Origin: Apiotrichum sp. Y4204
Taxonomy: Eukaryota > Basidiomycota > Tremellomycetes > Trichosporonales > Trichosporonaceae
NCBI GenBank assembly: GCA_025531455.1
Contig: JAMYHL010000015.1
Span: forward strand, 248,001 to 312,000
Direction of reading: 5' to 3'
DNA: 64,000 nt
This document shows positions 1 to 11,294 of the stretch, in pieces. Numbering within the stretch: position 1 is the first letter of the stretch; each line of letters opens with the position of its first letter. Both the position numbers and the translations under genes were made by a program. Below the pieces are notes generated by a model. The model was not told the DNA's origin. It searched no databases and was given only the letters and a program-made list of their open reading frames with translations.

Positions 1-1696
1 TTGGTGCCAAGAACGGCGAGATGCTCGCTGCCAACCAGACGCCCGAAGTGCGCCTGTACTTCAACTTCCTCACGACCTACACCCTGTCGCTCCTGCCGCT
101 CGCGGTCATCGGACTTGGTGTCTGGTTCAAGACTCCAGTCGACAGCTATATCCCTGCGTTTGGTTTCGTGCTCTCGTTCTATGCCTGCACGTTCATTGCC
201 GTCTGGAGAATCCACCAGCGCAAGCTCGCCATACGCTGGGGCACCCGCGGATGCGAGAGCGTTTCTGTTCAGCTCCGCCCCCAATATGTCATTAGCCACG
301 GCGTGCACGACGCCGATGCCGGCCACAAGCGCAATGACTTCGTCCGCGATGCCAAGGTCATACTTTCCATTCCTATTATTCTCGGCTGCGGTGCGGTCCT
401 CGCCGGCGTTCTGACCAGCATCTTCCTTCTCGAGGCATTTGTCGGTCACGTCTACTCTGGCCCCGGACAGGTGGTTCTGCCGTACCTCCCGATGGCCCTC
501 TTTTCTCTCGTCGTTCCCCAGGTCGTTGGTCTCTTTGGAACTCTTTCCCGCCGCCTTGTCCACTGGGAGGACCACCCGACGTTCACTGCGGCGACAAAGA
601 GCCTCACCGCCAAGACCTTCGCGATGAATGCCATCGTCGCGTACCTCGGCCTCTTCCTCACTGCCTACGTCTACCTCCCCTTCGGCCCCTACATCATGGC
701 CTACATCCATACCCACCTCCACAAGGACCATGAGAAGGTGTCCCGGCCGACTGAGCACCACGAGCTCATCAATGTCGCCCGTCTCAAGGGACAGATCTTT
801 GCTTGTGAGTAGCTGTGGCTAAGCGTTCTAGGGTGTTTCACGCTAACACTCCAGACATGGTCACCAACCAGGTGATCAACACCTTCCTCGAGGTCGGCTT
901 GCCTTACATTCTCCGCTTTGTCAACGACTACCGCGCCGGCAAGGCGTCGTTCAAGGATGCGCTCAAGGGCGGTGCGGACGAGAAGGAGGGCATTCAGGCG
1001 TCCGACCCCGAGAAGCGTTTCCTCGACAAGGTCGCGCACGAGCTCGAGCTGCCCCCCTACACCATATTCACCGACTACGCCGAGATGGTCACCCAGTTCG
1101 GCTACGTCGTCGTGTGGGGCCTTGTGTGGCCTCTCGCCCCGGTGTTTGCGCTTGTAAACAACTACTTTGAGCTCCGCTCCGACGCCCTCAAGATCTGCAA
1201 GCACGTCCGCCGCCCTATTGGTGGACGTGTCGAGAGCATCGGGACCTGGCTCGACACGATGGGCATCATCGCATGGGTCGGCGCCTGGACGTCCACGACT
1301 CTGGTGTACCTCTTCCGCCCGAACCCGCTGCGCACCAAAACGAATGCGACGCTCGCCGCCGTGCTTGCCAGCTACAAGACGACGCCGACAGCTCACACCG
1401 TCATCTCGCACGTCCTCCCCGTTGCGCTTGCCGCTCTCGCGGCGTCGCACGGCTTCTTCGTCCTCCGCGCGGTGGTCACCGCGGTCGCCGAGCGCATCTT
1501 CTGGCGCGGCTCGCCCGAGCAGCGCGAGCTCGACCGCGGCGTCCTCCCCCCGAGCGTCGAAAGCGAGATCAAGTCGGCCGTCGCGCACGAGAAGAGCCTC
1601 TTCGCCGACCGCGACCAGCCCACCGGCAACTCGACCTTCTGGACGGGCGCCAGCCAGGGCGACGCCGAGATCCGCCGTATCGCAAAGTCGGAGTAG
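1..1696 (+). CDS. Anoctamin/TMEM16 (Ist2-like) membrane protein, C-terminal part
   Basis: This is the 3' part of a gene that begins before the window. The open frame runs from base 3 to 804, an intron spans 805-854 (GTGAGT...CTCCAG), and the last exon is 855-1696 ending in TAG. About 547 residues are visible. They contain many long hydrophobic segments separated by charged loops, and the order and sequence fit the C-terminal transmembrane core of the fungal TMEM16/Ist2 family. Members of this family scramble lipids and/or tether the ER to the plasma membrane (family knowledge). The junction restores an uninterrupted reading of ...GQIFAYMVTNQ.... The tail after the last membrane segment is short, so the long basic Ist2 tail of budding yeast is not seen. 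Scramblase or channel activity cannot be judged because the N-terminal half is missing. Confidence 0.82.
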
Positions 1697-2259
1697 GAGC
1701 GCCAAGAAAAGAGCTGCTGGCCGACCTGGCCATGCGGCATTCAATCACCATTGAAGAAAATTTACCCCTATCCTCACCCTTCTTTACTCTTCCGTACACG
1801 ATACGATTTTATGAACATTAAATGTGTGGACTTGGGAAGAGAAGGAAGATGGAAGCCAGGCGAAGGTGCTACAGTAGACACCAAAAGTCTTTACGCGGTT
1901 GTCCTCCGGGCGCCTCTTGAATCTCTTGTGCATGCAAACTGCACAGCAGGGTGTCATTTACAGCCCGTCCCCCTCACAAGAGGAGCCTCTGAGCAACTGT
2001 AACCAAGTGGTACATGGGTGTGGGAAAGCATTCTCACCGCAGTAACGATCTCAGTCGCGTAAAGACTTTTGGTGACTACTGTACATCCGAATATCCTCAT
2101 ACAGCAGACGTCATTGCGGTTCCCCACAGAAATCTTGGCCTTCCCCCGGGTTGTTGCTCGTTGCCACTCTTCTCAAACCATCTCAAACATCTCCAACTCT
2201 CTCTCTTTCTCACCTCTCTTCTCTCCATCTCCCATTCTCACTCTCTCCATGTGGCCATC
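1697..2259. other. Intergenic, 3' region of anoctamin gene and leader of phospholipase gene
   Basis: No convincing gene is visible. The last 100 bases before 2260 are strongly pyrimidine-rich (runs of CTCTCT and TTCTC), as in the leaders of many genes in this window. Confidence 0.5.
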
Positions 2260-3808
2260 ATGACCTTAGTACTAACCCTTTTCCTCGCTCTGGCGTTGGC
2301 CCTCCCGCCCCCAGAGCTGCCCCCACGACTACCAGGCACATTTGTGCGTTTCGCAGACCTCGCCTCCTGTCCCCGCCTCCCACCGCGCGCAGACCCCTCC
2401 CGGGCAGACGATGTGTGCGTATTTTCTGGCCATTCCGCTCTGTTGTCTAGCCAAAAATCGCATACTGTATGCTGACTACAGGCGGCCAGACGATATCCGC
2501 GTGCTCATGGCGCTGGGCGACTCGATCTCCGCCGGCCTCCTCGCCACGAATCGCGAGGAAGACACCTCCCAGCTCGTGTTATCTCCTTCTCGTGAGCTTT
2601 TGTGCTTACGTAGTCTAGCTCACAACAGTCGTGGAGGAGTATCGCGGGCGCGCGTACCCCATCGGCGGGGATCCCGGCGCCGTCACCCTCCCTAATATTC
2701 TTTCCCATTATGCCAACGTTACAGGCGCAGCGACGGGCCACCGCCCGCCGGTCACCTGCGCGATTCCGGGGCTCTCGGAGCTGTGTATCCCACATGACGA
2801 GGAGGACGGCCTCAGCGCCGCCGTGTCGGGCAGTACGGCGGCCGCGCTAGTCGGCCAGGTCCGCGGTGAGTCCTGGTCTAAAGGAGGCGTTGACCAGGGA
2901 CAGAGTACCTCCTCCCGACGTATCTTGCTCTTTCCGAGGAGAAGCGCCGCGGATGGGCGTTTGTCAATGTCGGAATTGGCGCAAACGATATCGTGAGTGT
3001 GCACTTGGGCCGAGCCGGTAGAGCTGACAACAGTGCGCCTTCTGCCTCGCTGGTGAGTCGCGGGTACCAACTCTGCCACATACCCGCCAGGACTGACAGC
3101 AGCCACGACGCCAGCAGGACCTGGCTCGCCGGAGGAGTTTGCGCGCGGGATCCGGGACGCCGTACAGCTGCTCCGGAATCGTGTCCGTGAGTTATTTCAC
3201 AAATTTCAGCTGACCCCAGCCAAACTCATCGTCAACATAAGTCCGTTCAGTCACCATCTTCGAACTGACAATCAGTGGGCGTCCTCCGCGTCTCGGCCGT
3301 ATACGACCTAACACGCGATGACCCATACTGGTAAGTTAGGTATTCGATAGTTATTGTGACCTAACCTCAGTTCGCGGGGGCTGCCTCTCCCACATCTACC
3401 GCTAGAATGCGGCTGTGCCCTACTCCCCGGTCTCGTGGGCGACTACACGCGCAGGAAGATGGACGACCTGGCCGAGGCGTACGACACGGCCGTGCTGCGC
3501 GTCATCCGCGCGTGGGCAGCCGAGGAAGACGAGACGTTCGCGGCCATCTGGCAGCCCGCGTCTGCACTCGATCTCCCAAACTACCCTCTTGAGGCGGTGT
3601 CTCCGCTCGACTGCTTCCATCCGTCGGGCGCGGCACACGCGCGCCTCGCGGCTGGCGTGTGGAACCGTCTCTCGATGGATATGGTGGGTGAGACTGAGGC
3701 GGGACGTACTAACGGCAGGCGCGCAAGGCGCTGCCCATCGAGTGGGAGGATGATATCTGGGTGCGCTGTCTGGAAGAAGACGACCGCATCCTCACGCACG
3801 AGGTGTAG
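2260..3808 (+). CDS. Secreted GDSL/SGNH lipase, phospholipase B1-like
   Basis: Ten exons are proposed: 2260-2414, 2482-2591, 2629-2865, 2898-2992, 3034-3052, 3103-3186, 3220-3240, 3276-3330, 3371-3683 and 3719-3808. They join in frame into 392 residues. The first exon encodes a hydrophobic signal-like N-terminus (MTLVLTLFLALALALP), so the product probably enters the secretory pathway. The SGNH blocks are present in order: block I ALGDSIS with the nucleophile Ser, block III VGIGANDI with Asn, and a C-terminal DCFHPS with the Asp-His pair. The cysteine-bearing stretch around ECGCAL also fits the phospholipase B1 branch of GDSL enzymes, which remove acyl chains from phospholipids (family knowledge). 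Two internal exons are only 19 and 21 nt. The seventh intron uses an unusual GTCCGT donor. The gene is convergent with the next one, with 135 bp between stop codons. The exact substrate is unknown. Confidence 0.85.
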
Positions 3809-3943
3809 GGAGGATTTTAGCTTCAAGTTGTAAGGAAGCGACTGTAAGGCAATTACTGTATGTACGCATGTAGTCACCATTTTCATACTATTCGATGTAA
3901 TGTCAATTACTACTGCTACTGCTACCCACTGGACGCAGCTCGT

Positions 3944-5817
3944 CTACACCCGTGGACGCACAACAAAGCAACCATTGGGGTACACTGCCGCGTCGTCCTC
4001 GGTCTCGGTCCAACCCTGTACTGCCGTGGTGCCAACGACGTCGAGAACCGGCGGGCCCCGGACCCACAGGCGGCCCTCGAAAGGCGCCACTGGGTCATCC
4101 TTGGGCTCAGTGCCAGGTCCGCGGAGGAGGACCTCGACGTTACTCGCCGGCGGGCCAGAGTGCGCCGTGCCGGTGTCGAACTCCCGCTTGAACATGCTGG
4201 GCGGCGGGCCCTGGAGGTCGTAAAAGTGAGACACGAGAACCGGGCCGGCACAAACACGCGACGCGGTGAGGCGGGTGAGCGGGAGGCCGAGGAGGGCGTG
4301 CGAGAGCGCAACGTCCGCGGGGGACACGCACCCGACCACAATCAGCGCGCGCAGCGTGTCGCCCACAATCCCGCCCAGCGCCGTGCCCCGAATTCCGCCC
4401 CAGACGAGCGAGTCCATCAGGCCGCCGCGCGCAACGTGCCCGGCCTGCAGGGATTGGAGGCGGTGGCGCGCCGCGACGGACGCGAGCGGAGACGCGAGGA
4501 AGTTGTCGTGCAGCCGCTTGATGATTGCCGAATGATAGGCTGGCGCTAGGAAGAGAATGCTGGGCATGGGCTGGTCGAGAGCCGTGGAGAGAAGGCTGAG
4601 CTCCGAGGCGGGGACGGGAGGGATGTCCCAAGTAATGACAGGAGGGCCGATGAGGCGGAATCCGGCACCTGGCGTCAGAGGGAACCACAGATCACACTGG
4701 ACTTACCGCTGTAGACGGCCGTGAGAGCAAGAGTCATACCGAACGGAGTGTCCAGACGGATCGACGACCCGATAGTGTCGCCGCCAGTCGGGCGCTTGTC
4801 AGGAGGGAATGCGGCGAGGACACCAGCAACGCCGGCGGTGACGTTCATGTGGGTGACCTTGACCACGGTGCCATCCTGGGAGTAGAAGTACGAGTGGACG
4901 TCGGAGAATTCTGAGAGTTAGGCGAGGAAAGATTATACTTAACTCACGGGTCGGGTCCTCGGCATCAGGGGCCGCCTCACCCGCATCCCAGATCTCCTCC
5001 CACCAGCGGGCCGTGACGCCGACCTTGGCTGCGCGTTCGATAAAGGCCTTGTGGGTGCGCTCGGGGTCGCCAACGATGAGGACGGCAGTGCCGCCAAGAG
5101 CCTCAGGTGCGAGCTCCTCGAGAAGGCTCGCGTGCAGCACGAGCAGACCGGGTGCAGGGTGAGAGGTGGGGTTGAGCGCGGAGGCGAGGAAACGGGGGTG
5201 TGGGAGAACGATGAGTGGAGCGCCGGCGCGAGCTGCAAGCGAGAGGAGAAGCAGTGGGAGCGACGTTGCGGGGCAGGGCGGAAGGGTGACGGCGATGGGA
5301 CCATTCGCTTCCGGGAAGAGCTTGCCAATGCCCAGAGGGACAAGACGCACAATCTCGGCAAGAGCCTCGTTAGTGAGCTACAGCTGAGTTAGCTGAAGAT
5401 ATCGAATTACTCTCTAGCGCTCACCGGAGTGTCGAGGATCCAGCGCTGCGTGATACCGATGTGAGGCTTGCCAGGAAGCGGGGTCGACGGCGGCACCTTG
5501 ACGGCGTCGCCCGCCGTCTTGAGCTGCCCTGCAGGACGAACCTGAAGCTAACTGTCAGCATTCCGTTTCCTCCCTTCCCGTTCTCCCCGTATCGTCTTCC
5601 ACTCTCGCTTCCTCGCACTCACCGGCGCGCCCTGCCCAGTGGCCCAGGAGCGGTAGATGGCCGACTCGCCCGGCTGACGGACTTGACCAACGTCCGCCTG
5701 GCGTCCGAGGAGAAGCGGGTGGACGAGCGGCACCGGCGCGTAGAAGCGGTGGTACAGGGCGAGCACGACTAGCACCGCGAGGAGCAGGAGCGTGAGGTTG
5801 TCAATCTGGAGCGCCAT
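3944..5817 (-). CDS. AMP-binding (acyl-CoA synthetase-like) protein with degenerate ATP-binding loop
   Basis: Five exons on the minus strand (5817-5623, 5541-5425, 5377-4948, 4910-4707, 4668-3944) join in frame into 556 residues. The N-terminus has one membrane segment (LTLLLLAVLVVLALYHRFYAP), then a block (VHPLLLGRQADVGQVRQPGESAIYRS) that begins a widespread fungal family related to long-chain acyl-CoA synthetases. Where active enzymes carry the Ser/Thr/Gly-rich ATP loop (YTSGTTGxPKG), this protein reads YSQDGTVVKVTHMN. The downstream segments fit the rest of the adenylation fold only loosely, and no good A8 lysine region is seen. I infer an ER or lipid-droplet membrane protein that kept the fold but probably lost ligase chemistry. 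The third intron is only 37 nt. Function unknown. Confidence 0.75.
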
Positions 5818-6607
5818 CGTGGGTGTGGATGGCGGAATGAGAAAAGTGAGAACCCTCTCCAGGGTGTTATAGGGATGTAACTTGCTACGAGTCTCTGGTC
5901 GCCTGTCACACTCGGTCTTGGATCTCGGGATTGTTGATCCCTGCGGTATGAGCGATTGCAGCTACGAGGCCGAAGCACGATCGCAATCGTGGAGTGGGTG
6001 GTGGAGCGCAATTGCCTCTCTATCGAGGTCCTCGTCGTCGGTGTGCGGAGAGGATTCCAGAAGGGTATATGGGTAGTTCCAACGAGATCGAGATCGGCGG
6101 TGACGTCCCCCCCCCTTCGATGGATGTCTTGGATTGCAGGAGATGGATTTGGAACGCTCAGTGAGGTTCCCAGTGACGGCTGTCGATAAGCCGGCTGTGA
6201 GCTTGGTTCTGCCGTTGTCTGACGCTGTCGTGTGAATGTCGACATTACGCATGAGCAACGCGTGGGGGAAGCGCGCTGCACGCGTGCTACTTCGGCACTG
6301 GAAACCCTGGGCCGGGCCAGGGGTGGCAACGTCATGCGGGCCAGCGGGGAGCATGTCTGTGCTAGCGAGCAAGAGACGGAATGCCGGGAGCTGAGAGTTG
6401 CATTGTGCGCGTGTCGCGTTGGATGCATTGACGACGAGATGACTTGTCGGTGGTGATCACAGGAAGAGGGGTGGCGGCGACTCCTTTGGGTGAAACTTCC
6501 CACACCAAACACCAAGGTACACGACACAACACAAAGTCTTTTGCCTCAAGTTTCTCTCCTACTTATCCTGACCATCTTCTCTCCTCACTTCCACAACAGC
6601 CTCCACT
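5818..6607. other. Divergent promoter region
   Basis: This stretch separates two divergently transcribed genes. It contains a C-run near 6108 and a pyrimidine-rich leader before 6608. No open frame here has splice or homology support. Confidence 0.45.
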
Positions 6608-7667
6608 ATGGCTGACGAGTACACCAACACCGAGAACGACAACTTTCCCGGCGGTGAGTACGGGCCGGAGAAAAAGGCAGAAAGGGGTGTTTAGTACGGA
6701 TCCCTCACCCAGTCCACACCTCTCGCGACGCGTCTCCCCGCTCAGCAACTGAATCCCAGCGCGCGAGCGTACGCGCCCCGGCACCGCGCCCGGTGAGATG
6801 CGCCACGAACCGGTACTCGACGCGTGAGTAGATTGCGGCAGAGCCCGCGGCTGGTATCAGACGCATGACAACCAGTATTAGGCGGGCTACCCCAATCTTC
6901 CCCAGCGGTGGTCCGTCTACATTGCGCGGCAGCTGACAAGCAGAACCGGACGTCCCGTCTCTGGAAAGCCCGCAAACCGCGCGATGCTAGCAGGACAGAA
7001 GGCGCGCCTGGAGCGCGAGAAGCTCAAGGAGCAGCAGAACGGCCAGCCTGCGTCAAGCGGCTCGATCCTCCCTCGCCTGTTCGTCTTTGCCCTCTTCATC
7101 CCCCTCCTCTCGCACTTCCTCACGGGTACCTACCACTTTGGCCTCGCGCCGACAGTGGAGAAGCACGCGCGCCGCGCATGGCGCAGCGACCTCAACCCGT
7201 TCGCTCCCGAGATGAAGGAGTTTACGACGGCCCAGCTCGCGCAGTTTGACGGCTCGGACCCCTCCAAGCCCATCTACCTCTCCGTCATGGGCGAGGTGTT
7301 CGACGTGTCAGCCAACCCCAGGATGTATGGCCCCGGCGGCGCGTACTCTATGATGTAAGTGAACCGCTGAACGTAGCTAACCCGCAGGGCGGGCCGCGAC
7401 GCGTCGCGCGCGTTCATTACCGGCTGCTTCGAGACCCACCTCACGCACGACCTCCGTGGCCTCAGCCCGCAGGAGCTCCTGTCGCTGCAGAACTGGAACG
7501 ACTTTTTCCGCAACTCGAAAAAGTATCACAAGGTCGGAAAGGTTATCCTCCCCCGCATCGACCCGCAATCGCCGATCCCGCCGCCGTGCAATGTTGCTGC
7601 TGGAGAGGAAGCACCAGCACACCACCGCAAGGACGGCAGCAACAACCCGCATGCCAAGGGCAAGTGA
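6608..7667 (+). CDS. Membrane-anchored cytochrome b5-like heme/steroid-binding protein (MAPR/Dap1 family)
   Basis: The model is join(6608-6653, 6746-6792, 6882-7354, 7388-7667), giving 281 residues. The acidic start MADEYTNTENDNFPG is followed by a basic stretch, a single membrane segment around residues 100-120 (LFVFALFIPLLSHFLTG) and a cytosolic or lumenal cytochrome b5-like domain. That domain shows the MAPR hallmarks: [37 protein letters not shown], with the Tyr and Asp residues used by MAPR proteins to hold heme. Family members bind heme and support ergosterol-synthesis P450s (family knowledge). The C-terminus is polar and His/Lys-rich. The second exon choice (acceptor at 6745) is the only combination found that stays open into RWSVYIARQL. 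The short N-terminal exons are therefore the least certain part of the model. Confidence 0.8.
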
Positions 7668-7799
7668 GCGCCAGGCCCCTCTCGCTGTAGTTTCTAGCCC
7701 CTAGTTTCTATAGCAATCGTATCAGATGCATCCTCTAGCTCTACACTCCTGTTTGTGCTACATCTCCTGTCGGACAGGGGTTCCCGACACGAGCGACGA

Positions 7800-9737
7800 T
7801 TAGAGCTCGTCCTTTGCGCCCTCCGCCTTGCTCTCGGCACTTCCCTCGAGCGGCAAGCACAGCGCCGGGGTCGTGACCTTGAACTTGTACTCGCACTTCT
7901 CAGGCTCGGTGACGCTCGTGATGGCGTTGGTGGTGCCGCACGAAAGTTCGACGTTGACGGAGCGCATCGGCCCGTTCCAGCAACGCGCGCTGGAGTTAGA
8001 TGAATCCATCACAACTCCACTCTACTCACCCGTTGTCGTATCGCTGCTTTGTAAAGTACTCCGGCGAGCTCTTGTCGCCGCCCGCGCTCCAGTGGCCCCA
8101 CTGGCCAAGCTGGTTGGACGAGCTGTCCTTGTTTGACTTTTGCCGCGCGCTTCCAAAGAAACACAGCTCGTACGTGTAGCTGATGTCAGATTCCGCGCGT
8201 AGGCTCGCCATCTGCACTTACTCGCCAGCGACAGTGTCGATGCAGGTGCCGTCGAGCTTTTTCCATTCGCCCTGAGGCCCGAAATCGCCGTCCGCAAGGC
8301 GGCGGAGCGTGTCCTCGGCGGTAGTGATTGCCGAGTTGACGTCGCGCTGCTCGCGCTCTGCGGTGTTGAAGCGATCGCGCGCCGCGGCAACGTCTGTTGT
8401 CAGAACAGTATAGCTCAAGCGACTCACGAGGGCCGTCGTTGAGTACCTCCTTGTGCTTGACGAGGCCAATGGAGGAGAGCATCGACACGAGCCACTCGCG
8501 TCCCACGTCGTAGTAGTCGAGCGCAAAGTCAGGGATGTACTCTTCGAGACGGTACAACAGGCCGTCGTCGCTGTCGTCGTCGCCACTGCCGTCCGACACG
8601 AGCAGCGCTTCGAGGTCCTGACGGATGATGCTGTCGACCTCCCACCGCGGGATCTCGCCCTCAGGCTTCTGCTTCGTGTACAGCTTCGCTTCCCGCTTAA
8701 CCTCCTCCTCGCCTTCCTTCGGTTCCTCGCCCGGAGGCGGCTGGCCGATCAGCTCCTTGTATCCGTAAACGGCCGCCTTGACCGCCATGTCCTGCCCGTT
8801 CGGGTTGTATCCCTTGCTGAGATCGTCAAGAATGTCCATCACCGTCCGTAGGTCCTCTTTTGTCTTGTCGAGCTCGGTGCGCACGCGGCTAAGCGCATCT
8901 CGGTGCTTGTCGAGCGACTGGAACAGAGCTGGGATGAGAACTGCACCCCAAACTCGTAACTTACGTGTCTGCTTCTTCTTCTCGACATCCTCACGACTCT
9001 GAGCCTCAGCACTGTCAAGAGTCGCTAAATGTTAGCTCACGCAAAAGACGAGACGCACCCCTGGCAGCCGCGACCTTGGCCTCCAGCTCGACAGCCTCGG
9101 CGCGCTTAGCCACTATCTCTTCTTCGAGCCGCTTGCGCTCCTTGACGGCGAACTTGACGTAAGTCGAGCGGATCTTCGCACCCTGTCTGTCAGCACGCTC
9201 CGCGCACCTCGAACCCACCGTACGGCGGATCTTGGCCGCAGCCTCGGTCTTCTCCGCGTGCTCCTTCGCGACCTCGGCACAACGATCTGGGCACGCGCCC
9301 GTCGCCCACTCGTCCGAACCGTCGCAGCACTCCGGGTCTGGCGCGTCAGCTGAAATAGCTCGAGACTGGGGCCAGTAGAACGGGCAAACAGGACGTACCG
9401 CAAATACCATCGTTCACGCGGCCTGCAATGACGCGCCCCGGGATATGCCCCTTGTTCTCGCAGTAGAAGAACGCGGCCGGGCGCCCCTCACACGCGCTCG
9501 TGCCCGGCTCGTCGCTGCCGTCTGCGCAGTCGCAGTAGTCGTCGTTGACCGCCGAGATGGGGATCGTCCCCGAGCCGTCGAGGCACGTAAACTGCTCGCC
9601 AGAGTACTTTGCGGACACTAAAGTTAGTTACGGGATAGCTGGATGTTGCACGCACGCGCTGGGTGCACGCCACGGGGGGTCTTGGCGGACGCGGTGCCGA
9701 GCGCGGCAAGCACGGAGAGGAGGGCCGCTGCCTTCAT
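7800..9737 (-). CDS. GTB1: Glucosidase II beta subunit (PRKCSH/Gtb1)
   Basis: This is a multi-exon minus-strand gene with ATG at 9737 and TAA at 7800-7802. The N-terminus is a clear signal peptide (MKAAALLSVLAALGTASA). It is followed by the glucosidase II beta domain with LDL-receptor-like acidic repeats (NDDYCDCADGSDEPGTSAC and ECCDGSDEWATGAC). A long charged coiled-coil follows (KEHAEKTEAAAKIRR, RKRLEEEIVAKRAEAVELEAKV). An acidic spacer leads to a C-terminal mannose-6-phosphate-receptor-homology domain (YELCFFGSA, QLGQWGHWS, ARCWNGPMRSVNVELSCG). The protein ends in KDEL, an ER retrieval signal. The role is to hold the catalytic alpha subunit in the ER and recognise mannose arms during N-glycan glucose trimming (family knowledge). 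The alpha subunit is not in the window. Splice sites were checked at the 5' half: donors near 9655, 9400 and 9220. Confidence 0.93.
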
Positions 9738-11294
9738 TTCGAGGTCAAGGATAGCAAAGACAAGATGACAGACAAGCAAAGAATGAAGGCTCAAACGAGA
9801 CTGCGGCAGGGTGCTGGAACACTTCTTGGGCAAGTGACACGCCGGCGGCAGCATGACGTTGTTTCCAGATTCGAGAGCCAAGTCCCCTCTGGATCACGTG
9901 CAATTACATAAGGCGCAGAGCCCAGCACGCTATAAACACGCTAGTGGCACGTTATGGTTATCATGATTTACCATGGCAGATCCGCAGATCCTCTGTTCGA
10001 TTCCAGGGGAACGAAAGAGGTAGCCTTCACGTCAGCCCGTCCTTGTCCTGCTGGCTCCTACCAGCTGGTGGTACCTTTTATTCGCGGGCCTTGGAGTGGT
10101 GTATCTTTGGCCATCGTGCGCATTGGTATTTTATGAGCGCTCGGCATCCCAGCACAGGGGCTGTCAGCATCGCGAGAAAGGTCTTGAATAGTGAGACCAC
10201 CTGACTCGTGGAAGAGGACGCGCGGCCGAGTGACTCACGACCAAACTCTAATGAAGCTCTTCTCAGGCGTTCTCCCCAAAGGCTCGTCGTTTCCCATGAC
10301 CACCGAGCGCAGGGCTGAGGATGTCATCGCCCGCGGTGTGACTTCATCGATGGCCAGGAGAGCTCGGAATCGAGAGCTCGGAATCGAGAGCTCGGAATGA
10401 GACAACTCCACGCGCAGGGTATGCATTCGACAACAATAGAGGCCCCGGGAATGGTGGTGCGAGTGGCGAACTTCTGTGGGTCATGAGTCTGGTCTCTCGA
10501 TCACATCCACGCCCCACAGACCAACAGGATGGCCAGGATATCATCGCGCGACTCATGTTTGACTCGCGTGGTCGAACCCAGGGGCATGGCTGGCATGGGG
10601 CACCTCTGGCCTCTGGCATCTCCATGCACCTCCACCGGTTGCCTCGCATCTCGGTTATTGGGGCCTGTGACAGCCGCCTATCTCTCGAGACAGCCGAGCT
10701 CTGGCATCAGAGCCAGGCGCACGGCGTGCAACACTCTACTGGACGCAGCCATGACGTGGTCCGCGGGGCCCTCAGGTTGTGGATGCTGTGGGGCTGAGCG
10801 GGGCATACGGGTTGGTTCGGCGTTAAACGCCGCTCAACGTCCGTTCGTCGTTGTCCGCCAGCCGCCGCGGGATCTGGCCTCTCCAATGCCGGCTACTCGG
10901 CTCGAGGGCAGTTGTGCCAGATTGCGCCAGCATCCAATGAGCAAGTGCCGAATGGTGAGGTTTGGCTCAAAGAGCACCGATGGACCGCGTCACGACTTGT
11001 GTATGGGCCGTCTCTGCACCATGTTCCGTTCCAGCTCCGCCCAGGGTCGAGCACCCGGCCAGAGAGGCCAGAGTGGTCCGAAAGAGTCCTCCTTGCTCGC
11101 CAGGACGAGGTTCTAGCCGACGTAGAGTGGAGAGAAGCTCCATGTAGCCAAGCCATCCGGCCGTTGTTGCATAAGCACACGCCCTCGCCTCCTTTTTTTT
11201 CCCTTTGGCCATCCGTGTGATTTTGTGATCTCTTTTCTCGTCACAAACTCCTTTCTCCTCTCTTTCTCCATCTAGTCAGAGAGCCGAAAAAATC
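9738..11294. other. Intergenic region between GTB1 and ETF:QO
   Basis: About 1.56 kb separates the divergent starts. Several open frames exist but none has a leader, splice pattern or recognisable protein. A 14-bp tandem repeat lies at 10358-10398. A pyrimidine-rich leader (11190-11280) precedes the next ATG. Confidence 0.5.
10358..10398. repeat. 14-bp tandem repeat, about 2.9 copies
   Basis: The unit GAGAGCTCGGAATC occurs at 10358-10371 and 10372-10385, and without its last base at 10386-10398. Copies are identical, so the array is recent or conserved. Confidence 0.9.

Noticed and set aside
701..1744. Antisense open frame of 347 codons over the anoctamin gene
   Set aside because: Low-complexity Arg/Glu/Val composition expected from the reverse complement of GC-rich coding DNA.
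9985..10015. GTTCGATTCC resembling a tRNA B box
   Set aside because: No A box, acceptor stem or anticodon arm at the right distance on either strand.
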